Shown here piece by piece: positions 41,843-50,015 of a DNA stretch of 64,000 nucleotides (position 1 is the stretch's first letter; each line of letters begins with the position of its first letter). The DNA comes from Conexibacter woesei DSM 14684 (GTDB taxonomy: Bacteria > Actinomycetota > Thermoleophilia > Solirubrobacterales > Solirubrobacteraceae), in contig NC_013739.1 of assembly GCF_000025265.1 (NCBI RefSeq), positions 558,001-622,000 of the forward strand, read 5' to 3'. The notes beneath the pieces were generated by a model. The model did no database searches, was not told the origin of the DNA, and saw nothing but the letters and a program-made list of their open reading frames with translations. A program made the translations under genes and the position numbers.

Positions 41843-42936
41843 CCGAGACGAACCGGCGCGGCGCGCGCATCGCGCTGCGCGACCTGACCAAGCGCTACGG
41901 CGACCAGACCGTCGTCGACGGCGTCTCGCTCGGCGTCGTGCCGGGCGAGTTCATGACGCTGCTGGGGCCGTCGGGCTCGGGCAAGACGACGACGCTCAGC
42001 ATGGTCGCCGGCTTCGCCGACCCCGATGGCGGCCAGATGACGATCGACGACGCGCCGATCGAGCGGCTGCCGGCGCACCGGCGCGACATCGGCATGGTGT
42101 TCCAGAGCTACGCGCTGTTTCCGCACATGACCGCGGCGCAGAACGTCGCGTTCCCGCTGCGCCAGCGCAAGATCGGGCGGGCCGACCGCACCGAGCAGGT
42201 GCGGCGCGCGCTGGAGACGGTGCGGCTGTCCGGCTACGAGCACCGCTTTCCATCCGAGCTGTCGGGCGGCCAGCAGCAGCGTGTCGCGCTCGCGCGGGCG
42301 ATCGTGTTCCAGCCGCGCGTGCTGCTGATGGACGAGCCGCTGGGCGCGCTGGACCGCACGCTGCGCGACGGCATGCAGATGGAGATCCGCCGCATCCACC
42401 GCGAGGTCGGCAGCACGGTCCTGTTCGTGACCCACGACCAGGAGGAGGCGCTGGCGCTGTCGGACCGGATCGCGGTCTTCAACGGCGGGCGGCTCGAGCA
42501 GGTCGGAACGGGCGCGGAGTTGTACGAGCGGCCGGCGACGCTGTTCGTCGCGCGGTTCCTGGGCGAGTCGACCCAGCTCGCCGGCGCGGTGCGGCGCGAC
42601 GGCGCCGCGGCGGTCGTCGACTGCGCGGGAGTGCGCGTGCGCGCGCTCGGCGACCTGCCCGGCGGCGCGTCCGGGGTCGTCGTCGTGCGGCCGGAGCGGT
42701 TGCGGCTCGTGCCGGCCGACGCCGCGCCGGTCGCCGACGACCTCAACGCGGTGCCCGTCACGGTGACCGAGGAGGTCTACCTCGGCGCGAGCCGCAAGCT
42801 CAGCGTCGCGCTGGCCGACGGCACGACCGGGCTCGTGCGCGAACCGGCCGGCAGCACGAGCGCGCTGCACCCGGGCGACCGCGCGCTGCTGACGTGGTCC
42901 GTGGAGCAGGGGATCCTGCTGGCGGACGCGACGTGA
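41839..42936 (+). CDS. Spermidine/putrescine-type ABC transporter ATP-binding protein (365 aa)
   Basis: PotA-like ATPase with Walker A LLGPSGSGKTTTLSMVAG, Q-loop FQSYALFPHM, signature LSGGQQQRVALARA, Walker B LLMDEPLGALD and switch THDQEEAL. The C-terminal TOBE domain (about residues 285-360) contains VVVVRPERLRLVP and EEVYLGASRKL and is expected to regulate or sense. It is the last gene of the long same-strand run that begins at 31679. It ends eight bases from the convergent IclR gene stop. Confidence 0.94.
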   Translation: MTETNRRGARIALRDLTKRYGDQTVVDGVSLGVVPGEFMTLLGPSGSGKTTTLSMVAGFADPDGGQMTIDDAPIERLPAHRRDIGMVFQSYALFPHMTAAQNVAFPLRQRKIGRADRTEQVRRALETVRLSGYEHRFPSELSGGQQQRVALARAIVFQPRVLLMDEPLGALDRTLRDGMQMEIRRIHREVGSTVLFVTHDQEEALALSDRIAVFNGGRLEQVGTGAELYERPATLFVARFLGESTQLAGAVRRDGAAAVVDCAGVRVRALGDLPGGASGVVVVRPERLRLVPADAAPVADDLNAVPVTVTEEVYLGASRKLSVALADGTTGLVREPAGSTSALHPGDRALLTWSVEQGILLADAT

Positions 42937-42944
42937 CGCGGCGG

Positions 42945-43745
42945 CTACTCGCCGTCGCGCGCGGCCGCGCCGGCCGCCACGACGCGCCGCAGGGCCGCGA
43001 GGTACTCCTCGCGCTTGGCGAGGAAGCGCTCGCGCGGCGCGGTCACGACGAGCACGAACGGGGAGTAGCCCTCGTCCATCGCCATCGCGATGCAGGAGAG
43101 GCCGGGTGCGAACTCCTCGTCGTCGATCGCGTAGCCCTGCTGGCGGATCGTCTCGAGCTCGCGCTCGAGCGCTCTGCGCGTCGTGATCGTGCTGGGCGTC
43201 AGGCGCGTGAGCGTGTGCGCGTCGAGATACGCGTCGCGCACCGCGGGCGTCGCGGTCGCGAGCAGCAGCTTGCCCGATGCGCGCGCGTGCGCGTCGCCGG
43301 CGTGGCCCTGGGAGACCTCGGCCGCCTGCACGGGGTTGTTGCCGCGGGCGATGCTCAGCATCATCACCTCGCCCGACCACCAGCCCGAGGCGTAGGACGT
43401 CTCGCCGGTGTCGCGCGCGAGTGCGCGCACGAGCGGCGCGAGGTGCTCGGACGGCGCGAGCTGACGCGAGAACGCCTCGGCGAGCGTGCCGACGCGCAGG
43501 CCGAGCACGTAGCGGCTTCCGCCGCCCGCGCGCGTGACCATGCCGGTCGCGGTCAGCGTGTGCAGCAGGTGGTAGGTCGCCTGGCGGCCGATGCCGACCT
43601 GCTCGCTGATCTCTCTCGTGGTCAGGCCCGCTTCGCTCTTGGCGATCGCCATCAGGATGCCGACCGCGCGGGCGGCCGACTGGACGCGCGGTCTCGGCTC
43701 TGCGGCGGCGTCGCCTGCGTGGTGCGTGTCGGTCGATGCGGACAA
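42945..43745 (-). CDS. IclR-family transcriptional regulator, copy A (266 aa)
   Basis: Winged helix domain (VQSAARAVGILMAIAKSEAG ... GIGRQATYHLLHTL) and the IclR effector domain (LAPLVRALARDTGETSYASG, GKLLLATATP, GYAIDDEEFAPGLSCIA). The start is uncertain. A TTG at 43745 (first residues SASTDTHHAG) gives an N-terminus like that of copy B, while ATGs at 43811 and 43820 add arginine-rich sequence. It is convergent with the importer operon and divergent from a close paralogue, so it may regulate that operon and the other copy. Confidence 0.88.
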   Translation of the reverse strand: MSASTDTHHAGDAAAEPRPRVQSAARAVGILMAIAKSEAGLTTREISEQVGIGRQATYHLLHTLTATGMVTRAGGGSRYVLGLRVGTLAEAFSRQLAPSEHLAPLVRALARDTGETSYASGWWSGEVMMLSIARGNNPVQAAEVSQGHAGDAHARASGKLLLATATPAVRDAYLDAHTLTRLTPSTITTRRALERELETIRQQGYAIDDEEFAPGLSCIAMAMDEGYSPFVLVVTAPRERFLAKREEYLAALRRVVAAGAAARDGE

Positions 43746-43840
43746 GCACCCAACGATACTTCGCGGCCGGCGCCGAGCACGCGGCAGGCGCGGTCGGGGG
43801 CGGCGAGGCATGTCTCGCATACTGATAGGTTCTTCGGACT

Positions 43841-44605
43841 GTGACATCACCACCAGGGGCATCCGAGGGCGCGCCCGAGCCGCGCCCGCGCGTTCAGTCG
43901 GCCGCCCGTGCCGTGGCGATCCTGATGGCCGTCGCGCAGAGCGACAACGGCCTCACGACGAGGGCGATCGCCGAGCGCGTCGCGATCGGCAGGCAAGCCG
44001 CCTACCACCTGCTGCACACGCTCGTCGGCGCCGGCGTGCTCGTGCGCGGGGAGGGCGGCCGCTACATGCTCGGCCTGCGCGTCGGCACGCTCGCCCACGG
44101 CTTCGCGCGGCAGCTGGCGCCGTCCGAGCATCTCGCCCCGATCGTCCGCGCGCTCGCGCAGGCGACCGGCGAGACCGCCTACGCCGCCGGCTGGTGGTCC
44201 GGCGAGATCGCGACGCTGACCGTCGCCCGCGGAACCAACCCGGTGCAGGCGGCCGAGGTCTCGCAGGGGTACGTCGGCAACGCGCACGCGCGCGCATCGG
44301 GCAAGCTGCTGCTCGCGTTCGCCGCACCCGCCGCGCGCGAGGCCTACCTCGAGCAGCATCCGCTCGTGAGGCTCGCGCCCCGCACGCTCACGACGCGGTC
44401 CACGCTCGACGCCGACCTCGCCCACATCCGCGAGCGCGGCTATGCGATCGACGACGAGGAGTTCGCCGCCGGGCTCTGCTGCATGGCCGTCCCGTTCGAC
44501 GGCGGCCACTCGCCATTCGTGCTCGCGCTCTCCGCCCCGCGCGAGCGAGCGGTCGCCAAGCGCGAGTCGTACCTCGAGACGATGCGCGCGATCGCCAGGT
44601 CGTGA
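43841..44605 (+). CDS. IclR-family transcriptional regulator, copy B (254 aa)
   Basis: Close paralogue of copy A across the whole length: EPRPRVQSAARAVAILMAVA, the winged helix IGRQAAYHLLHTLVG, LRVGTLAHGFARQLAPSEHL, SGWW-like AAGWWSGE, NPVQAAEVSQGY, ARASGKLLLAF and GYAIDDEEFAAGLC. The GTG at 43841 is the only start that keeps the N-terminus alignable. CATACT (43818-43823) could be its -10 element, giving a very short leader. The pair probably arose by local inverted duplication. A promoter shared by both genes lies in the 95-base gap. Confidence 0.9.
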   Translation: MTSPPGASEGAPEPRPRVQSAARAVAILMAVAQSDNGLTTRAIAERVAIGRQAAYHLLHTLVGAGVLVRGEGGRYMLGLRVGTLAHGFARQLAPSEHLAPIVRALAQATGETAYAAGWWSGEIATLTVARGTNPVQAAEVSQGYVGNAHARASGKLLLAFAAPAAREAYLEQHPLVRLAPRTLTTRSTLDADLAHIRERGYAIDDEEFAAGLCCMAVPFDGGHSPFVLALSAPRERAVAKRESYLETMRAIARS

Positions 44606-44608
44606 GCG

Positions 44609-45208
44609 TCAGTCGAGCGCATCGGTTCGCCGGAGCGTTCGCCGGGGCGCGGCGCTGAGGATCGCCTCGACGGCCGCGGCCGCGCGCGCCTCGGTCCACG
44701 CGCCGAGGTCGCGCAGGGTCGAGACGAAGTAGCCGTAGGTGGCGAGGAAGATCGCGTCGGCGACCTGCTCGGGCTGCTCGTAGCCGTCGAGCGCGGCCGC
44801 CTCCCGCAGCGCGTCGAGGTGCCTGACCGCGGTCTTGCTGAGCGCCTCGACGACCGCCTGCGGGACCTCGTGGCTGCTGAGGATCTCGACGTTGAGCTTG
44901 CGGATCGCGAGGTCGCCGGTGTCGGTCGTGCACGACCACAGCGCGATCGCGCGGACGCGGCCGCCGGGCGGGGCCTCCGCGATCACGCGGTCGGACTCGG
45001 CCTTCCATCTCGCCTGCGCTATGCGGATCGCGTTGGCGAGCAGCTCGGTCCGCGTCGGCAGGTACTTCGTGACGAGCTTGGTCGAGCCGCCCAGCGCCTT
45101 CGCGACGGAGCGGTACGAGACGCCCGACACGCCCTCGGCGTCGGCGATCTCCAGCGTGACCGCGCCGATCTCCCGCAGGCGCTCGTCGACGTCGACCTCG
45201 ATTGGCAT
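44609..45208 (-). CDS. TetR-family transcriptional regulator (199 aa)
   Basis: N-terminal DNA-binding part with GVSGVSYRSVAKALGGSTKL (helix-turn-helix) and VTKYLPTRTELLANAI, then a helical ligand domain of normal length. It is divergent from the hydrolase/amidase/peptide-importer operon. The gap between them contains a near-consensus promoter and a long perfect palindrome, so it is the probable repressor of that operon, released by the imported substrate or its product. It ends three bases from the IclR copy B stop. Confidence 0.9.
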   Translation of the reverse strand: MPIEVDVDERLREIGAVTLEIADAEGVSGVSYRSVAKALGGSTKLVTKYLPTRTELLANAIRIAQARWKAESDRVIAEAPPGGRVRAIALWSCTTDTGDLAIRKLNVEILSSHEVPQAVVEALSKTAVRHLDALREAAALDGYEQPEQVADAIFLATYGYFVSTLRDLGAWTEARAAAAVEAILSAAPRRTLRRTDALD

Positions 45209-45224
45209 GTCCGAAGAATAGGGG

Positions 45225-45254
45225 TTGACATCAACAGCAGGGGGCGCCTAATGT
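45225..45254 (+). promoter_or_regulatory. Near-consensus promoter of the hydrolase-amidase-importer operon
   Basis: TTGACA (45225-45230, full consensus) and TAATGT (45249-45254, two mismatches from TATAAT) are 18 bases apart. The predicted start site falls within the palindrome that begins at 45255. The TetR gene starts 17 bases away on the other strand. This is one of the best promoter matches in the window. Confidence 0.75.
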
Positions 45255-45283
45255 GGTGAGAGGCAACGCTGTTGCCTCTCACC
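45255..45283. promoter_or_regulatory. Perfect 13-bp-arm palindrome, probable TetR operator
   Basis: GGTGAGAGGCAAC is followed, after the centre GCT, by its exact reverse complement (29 bases in all). It begins at the base after the -10 box and so covers the predicted transcription start. A bound repressor dimer pair would block initiation. As RNA it would form a stable hairpin at the very 5' end of the mRNA. Confidence 0.8.
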
Positions 45284-45332
45284 CCTGATGTGAATTCAGC
45301 GGGTCGTTTCACCGTGGAGAGAGGAGAGTTTG

Positions 45333-47003
45333 ATGCTGTCGAGCGTGACTCGCGTGGAGAGCGAGCCGACCCCGGACGCCGCGCAGGCGCATGCCGTGCG
45401 GATGCGCGACGGCGTCCGGCTGGCCGCCGACGTCTACCTGCCCGAGGGCGGGGAGCCGGCGCCGGCGATCCTCGTGCGGTTGCCGTACGACAAGGGGAGC
45501 CGGTACACGTTCTTCCCGCTGCTCGCGCCGACCGTGACCGCGCGCGGCTACGCGCTCGTCGTGCAGGACGTGCGCGGCAAGTTCGGCTCCGAGGGCCAGA
45601 CGCTGGCGTTCGTGCACGAGGTCGACGACGGCTGGGACACGCTCGACTGGCTCGCGAACCAGGCGTGGTGCGACGGCAGCATCGGCATGTTCGGCGACTC
45701 CTACTACGGCTTCACGCAGTGGGCCGCGCTCGCCAGCGGCCACCCGGCGCTGAGAGCGATCGTGCCGCGCATGACCAGCTCCAGACTGGGGACGACGAGA
45801 CGCGGCGGCCCGCTCTCCGACGACCCGCTCACGCGCCCGGTCCAGCAGCTGGTCGAGGCCGACTACCTCGCTCACTACTGGGCCGACCGGTACATCTACG
45901 CGCTGGAGCTGGACTGGAGCGCGCGGCCGGTCGCGAAGATCTTCGACCAGGCCGCGGAGGCGATCGGCTCGCGCTCGGCGACGCTCGACCTGCTGATGCC
46001 GCATCGCGTCGCCTTCCCGACGTTCGGCGGGCACGACCCGTTCGGCGGGCGGCCGCTGCCGATCCTCCACTCGGTCGGCTGGTTCGACAACCTCGCCGCC
46101 GCGCAGATGGCCGACTACTCCGAGCTTGCGTCCAAGCCGGCGTGGGCGCCGCTGCAGTACCTCGTCGCCGACTCGGTCGACCACGAGAACCACCGCCTCT
46201 CCGACACGCCGATCGACGAGGCCGCCGACCACAACGCCGACGACGCGGCGCTCGCGCAGCTCCTCCCCGACTACATCGGTCCCGCGCTCGACTTCTTCGA
46301 CGTCTTCCTGACCGGCAGACGCGCGGCCGAGGAGCTGCCGCGGGTCAGATGGAACCTCGGCCACGCCGGCCACCGCACCGCCGCGGCGTGGCCGCCGGAG
46401 GGCGCGCGCGAGCGGACGCTGCACGTGACCGCCGGCGGTGGGCTCGCCGCCGAGCCCGGCGCCGCCGCGACCGCGAGCTGGACGCACGACCCGCAGCGGC
46501 TCGTCCCGTCGGCGGTCGAGGACGCGTTCGCGTTCCTGGCCGAGTACCCCGACGAGACGCCGGCCGCCGACCGCGACGACGTGCTCGCCTTCACAGGCGC
46601 GCCGCTGACCGAGCCGCTCGACCTCGCCGGCCCGGTCGCGGCTCGCCTCGCGCTGACGGCGAGCGGCCCGACCACCGACCTGTTCGCGAAGCTGCTCGAC
46701 GTCGCGCCGGACGGCTCGGCGCGGATGATCGTCCGCGGCGAGACGCAGGTCGTGCGGCCGCTGGCAGAGCCGATGCAGGTGACGGTCGCGCTCGGTCACA
46801 CCGGCTACCGCGTCCGCCCCGGCCACCGCCTGCGGCTGCACGTCAGCTCCAGCGACTACCCGCTCTACCTGCCGAACCCCGGCACGGACGAGAACGCCTG
46901 GCTCGCCGTCGAGACGCAGACGACGACGCAGACGCTGCAGCTCGGCGAGGGCGGCTCGCAGCTGCTGCTGACCGTGCTGGAGGAGGGGAGCGACGATGCG
47001 TGA
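45333..47003 (+). CDS. CocE/NonD-type serine hydrolase (556 aa)
   Basis: X-Pro dipeptidyl-peptidase/cocaine-esterase family enzyme that cleaves esters or amides. The N-terminal alpha/beta-hydrolase part has AHAVRMRDGVRLAADVYLPE, QDVRGKFGSEG and the nucleophile elbow GMFGDSYYGFTQ (catalytic Ser). The C-terminal jelly-roll domain (about residues 330-550) includes TGYRVRPGHRLRLHVSSSDYP, typical of the family. No signal peptide is seen, so it acts in the cytoplasm on imported substrate. The ATG at 45333 was chosen for its spacing to the AGGAG ribosome site; a TTG at 45330 would add one residue. The amidase start overlaps its end by eight bases. Confidence 0.93.
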   Translation: MLSSVTRVESEPTPDAAQAHAVRMRDGVRLAADVYLPEGGEPAPAILVRLPYDKGSRYTFFPLLAPTVTARGYALVVQDVRGKFGSEGQTLAFVHEVDDGWDTLDWLANQAWCDGSIGMFGDSYYGFTQWAALASGHPALRAIVPRMTSSRLGTTRRGGPLSDDPLTRPVQQLVEADYLAHYWADRYIYALELDWSARPVAKIFDQAAEAIGSRSATLDLLMPHRVAFPTFGGHDPFGGRPLPILHSVGWFDNLAAAQMADYSELASKPAWAPLQYLVADSVDHENHRLSDTPIDEAADHNADDAALAQLLPDYIGPALDFFDVFLTGRRAAEELPRVRWNLGHAGHRTAAAWPPEGARERTLHVTAGGGLAAEPGAAATASWTHDPQRLVPSAVEDAFAFLAEYPDETPAADRDDVLAFTGAPLTEPLDLAGPVAARLALTASGPTTDLFAKLLDVAPDGSARMIVRGETQVVRPLAEPMQVTVALGHTGYRVRPGHRLRLHVSSSDYPLYLPNPGTDENAWLAVETQTTTQTLQLGEGGSQLLLTVLEEGSDDA

Positions 47004-48429
47004 CCTGCCGCTGCTGACGGCGACGGAGGCGCTGGTCCGCTTCGGAGCCGGTGACCTCTCGCCGGTCGAGCTGATGGAGGCGGTGATCGCGCGCGCCGAG
47101 GCGCTGGAGCCGCGCATCAACGCCTTCACCGACACCTACTACGAGGAGGCGATCGCCTCCGCGCGCGCGGCCGAGGCGCGCTGGGCCGCCGGCACGGCGC
47201 GGCCGCTGGAGGGGCTGCCGGTCGCGGTCAAGTGCTCGACGCCGATCGCCGGCCAGCCGTCGACGAGCAGCTCGCTGGTCTTCGCCGAGCGCATCGCCGA
47301 GGTGACCGCGCCGGCCGTGCAGCGGATCCTCGATGCGGGCGGGATCGTCCACGCGCGCACCTCCTCGCCGGAGTTCGGCTGCGCGCCGTTCACGCACTCG
47401 AAGCTGTACGGCGTCACGCGGAACCCGTGGAACCTCGATCGCAGCCCCGGCGGCTCCTCCGGCGGCGCCGGCGCGGCGCTGGCGGCCGGCACGACGCTGC
47501 TCGCCGACGGCTCCGACATCGGCGGCTCGATCCGCATCCCGGCGTCGTCGTGCGGCGTGATCGGCTACAAGCCGCCACACGGCCGCGTGCCGCTCGGCGG
47601 TGTCGCCGGACTCGACCTCTACTGCCACCTCGGCCCGCTCGCGCGGACCGTCGAGGACACGGCGCTGCTGCACGAGGTGATGGCCGGTCCGCACCCGTGG
47701 GACATGCTGTCGCTGCCGCCGATGGAGGCGCCGCGGGCGCCGTTCGCGGAGCCGCGCGACCTGCGCGTCGGACTGTCGGTCACGCTGGGCGGCTACCACG
47801 TCGAGCCGGAGGTCGCGGAGGCGACGCGCGCCGCTGCGGCCGCGCTGGCCGACGCGGGCGTCGAGGTCGTCGAGCTTGACCCGGCGTGGGATCCGGCCGA
47901 CATCGCGCTCGCCGCGCAGATCCACTACGGCGCGCTGTTCGCGGCCGAGCTCGCGCCGCTGCTGGAGCGCCGCGACGAGCTGACGCCGTACGCGGTCGAC
48001 TTCATCGAGCGCACGATGCCGGTCGCCGCCGAGCACGGCTACGTGCGCGCGCTGGAGCTGGCGGCGGCCGCCCACGGCGCGCTCGTCGCGCTGTTCGCGC
48101 AGGTCGACGTGCTGCTCTGCCCAACGCTGCCGATCACGGCCTTCGCGGTCGGCGAGGACTACGTCGAGACGCCGGTCACGGTGGGGGGTGTCGCGATGGA
48201 AGACCCCCTTACAGGCCTGACGACGGTGCCGTTCAATGTCTGCTCGCGCCACCCCTCGATGAGCGTCCCGTCGGGGCGCGGCCGCGACGGGGTGCCGATC
48301 GGGCTGCAGATCGTCGGCCGGCCGCACGACGAGCTGAGCGTCTTCCGGACCGCGGCCGCGGTCGAACGGCTTTTGGACAGCAGGATCAGCCCCCGAAGAG
48401 GAGCGGTGATGTCATGGGAGACGGTGTGA
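46996..48429 (+). CDS. Amidase, amidase-signature family (477 aa)
   Basis: Hydrolyses a C-N amide bond with a Ser-cisSer-Lys triad. Visible are the Lys in LPVAVKCSTPIAG, the glycine/serine-rich signature SPGGSSGGAGAALAAGTTLL and the cis-Ser/nucleophile stretch GSDIGGSIRIPASSCGVIGY. Length is normal for the family. It is translationally coupled to the CocE-type hydrolase gene (eight-base overlap) and overlaps the binding-protein gene by 16 bases. The operon thus pairs ester and amide hydrolysis with an importer, probably for a peptide-like or amide-containing compound. Confidence 0.93.
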   Translation: MRDLPLLTATEALVRFGAGDLSPVELMEAVIARAEALEPRINAFTDTYYEEAIASARAAEARWAAGTARPLEGLPVAVKCSTPIAGQPSTSSSLVFAERIAEVTAPAVQRILDAGGIVHARTSSPEFGCAPFTHSKLYGVTRNPWNLDRSPGGSSGGAGAALAAGTTLLADGSDIGGSIRIPASSCGVIGYKPPHGRVPLGGVAGLDLYCHLGPLARTVEDTALLHEVMAGPHPWDMLSLPPMEAPRAPFAEPRDLRVGLSVTLGGYHVEPEVAEATRAAAAALADAGVEVVELDPAWDPADIALAAQIHYGALFAAELAPLLERRDELTPYAVDFIERTMPVAAEHGYVRALELAAAAHGALVALFAQVDVLLCPTLPITAFAVGEDYVETPVTVGGVAMEDPLTGLTTVPFNVCSRHPSMSVPSGRGRDGVPIGLQIVGRPHDELSVFRTAAAVERLLDSRISPRRGAVMSWETV

Positions 48430-50015
48430 GAGGTCTGACGCGGCGTGACGCGATGCGCGGCGCCGCCGCGGGCGCGGCCGTGGTCGGCGCCGGCGGTCTG
48501 CTGGCGGCCTGCGGCAGCGGCGGCTCGTCGAGCGGCACGACGGCGTCCGGCGAGACGACCGCCACGGCGGGCGGCACGCCGAGAAGCGGCGGCACGCTGC
48601 GCGTCGGCGGAACCGGCGGCGGCGCGCGCGACTCGCTCGACCCGAACCGCCAGCAGACGGCGCTCGACTTCGCCCGCTGCTTCGCGCTCTACGACCCGCT
48701 CGTCGAGCTGACCGAGCAGTTCACCTACGAGCTGGCGCTGGCCGAGGAGATCACGCCGGACGACGGCAGCGCGAAGGTGTGGACGGTCCGGCTGAAGGAC
48801 GGGATCGAGTTCCACGACGGCAAGACCGCCGACGCTGAGGACCTGATCTTCAGCATCGGCCGCGTGATCGACCCGAGAGCCCCGGGCGCCGGTGCGAACG
48901 CGCTCAGAGGCGTGACTCTGAACGGGATGAGAAAGCTCGACGCGCGCACCGTCCGCTTCACGCTCGAGCAGCCGATCTCGATCTTCGACAAGCGCGTCGG
49001 CGGGTACCTCTCGCCGCTGCTGCCGGTCGGGTACGACCCGGCGAGACCGGTCGGCGCCGGCCCCTTCAAGCTGCAGAGCTTCAAGGCCGGCGACCGCTCC
49101 GTGATGGTCCCGCACCCGAACTACTGGGGCGAGAGAGCGCACGTCGACCAGCTCGACATCATCGGCATCGCCGACGCGTCGGCGGCGGTCAACTCGCTGC
49201 TCTCCGGCCAGATCGACATCCTTCAGGGCCTGCCGCCGGCGCAGGCCGAGGTCGTCACCTCGGGCGGCGGCAAGCTGCTGGAGACGAACGACTCCGCATG
49301 CTTCATGTTCGGCATGCGGATGGACATGGCGCCGTTCGACGACGTGCGCGTGCGGCAGGCGATGCGGCTGATCGCCGACCGCGACCAGATGGTCGAGCAG
49401 GTGATGGCCGGCCGCGGCGACGCCGCCAACGACCTCTTCGCCCGCTACGACCCCGACTACCTGTCGGACGTCCCGCAGCGCGAGCAGGACCTGGAGCAGG
49501 CGAGAGCGCTGCTGAAGCAGGCCGGCCAGGACGGCATGCGGCTGGAGATCTCGACGACCGGCGCCTATCCGGGCCTGCTGGAGTCGGCGCAGGTCTTCGC
49601 CGAGCAGGCGAAGGGCGCCGGTCTCGACGTCAAGGTCAGAAGCATCGACCCGGACACCTTCTACGCCCGCTACTACCGCAGAACGCCGTTCTCGCCGGAC
49701 CTCGTCTCGCCGCAGCTGTACCTGACGGTCGCGACCTCCTACAACACGCCGGGCGGCCCCTACGACACCGTCTACAACAGAGACCCCGAGTACCTCGCGC
49801 TCTACAGAGACGCGCTCGCGGAGCTGGACGAGGCCAAGCGCGGCGAGCTGATCGAGGCGATGCAGCGGATCGACCACGAGCGTGGCGGCTACGTCTGCTG
49901 GGGCTTCTCGAAGAGCCTCGACGCCTATCGCGACGACGTCAACGGGCTGGTGCCGGGGACGAAGGCGGCGTTCAGCGTCAACAACGGGGCGTTCAACCGG
50001 CTCTGGCTCAGCTAG
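48414..50015 (+). CDS. Peptide/nickel-type ABC substrate-binding lipoprotein (533 aa)
   Basis: Dpp/Opp-type solute-binding protein. The N-terminus MGDGVRGLTRRDAMRGAAAG has a twin-arginine-like RR followed by a hydrophobic run and a lipobox (LLAAC), suggesting Tat export and lipidation. The mature part shows DSLDPNRQQTALDFARCFAL, WTVRLKDGIEFHDGKTADAE and PVGAGPFKLQSF, all typical of SBP family 5. Many of its arginines use AGA. The ATG at 48414 follows GAAGAGGAG. It delivers substrate to the permeases that follow. Confidence 0.93.
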   Translation: MGDGVRGLTRRDAMRGAAAGAAVVGAGGLLAACGSGGSSSGTTASGETTATAGGTPRSGGTLRVGGTGGGARDSLDPNRQQTALDFARCFALYDPLVELTEQFTYELALAEEITPDDGSAKVWTVRLKDGIEFHDGKTADAEDLIFSIGRVIDPRAPGAGANALRGVTLNGMRKLDARTVRFTLEQPISIFDKRVGGYLSPLLPVGYDPARPVGAGPFKLQSFKAGDRSVMVPHPNYWGERAHVDQLDIIGIADASAAVNSLLSGQIDILQGLPPAQAEVVTSGGGKLLETNDSACFMFGMRMDMAPFDDVRVRQAMRLIADRDQMVEQVMAGRGDAANDLFARYDPDYLSDVPQREQDLEQARALLKQAGQDGMRLEISTTGAYPGLLESAQVFAEQAKGAGLDVKVRSIDPDTFYARYYRRTPFSPDLVSPQLYLTVATSYNTPGGPYDTVYNRDPEYLALYRDALAELDEAKRGELIEAMQRIDHERGGYVCWGFSKSLDAYRDDVNGLVPGTKAAFSVNNGAFNRLWLS

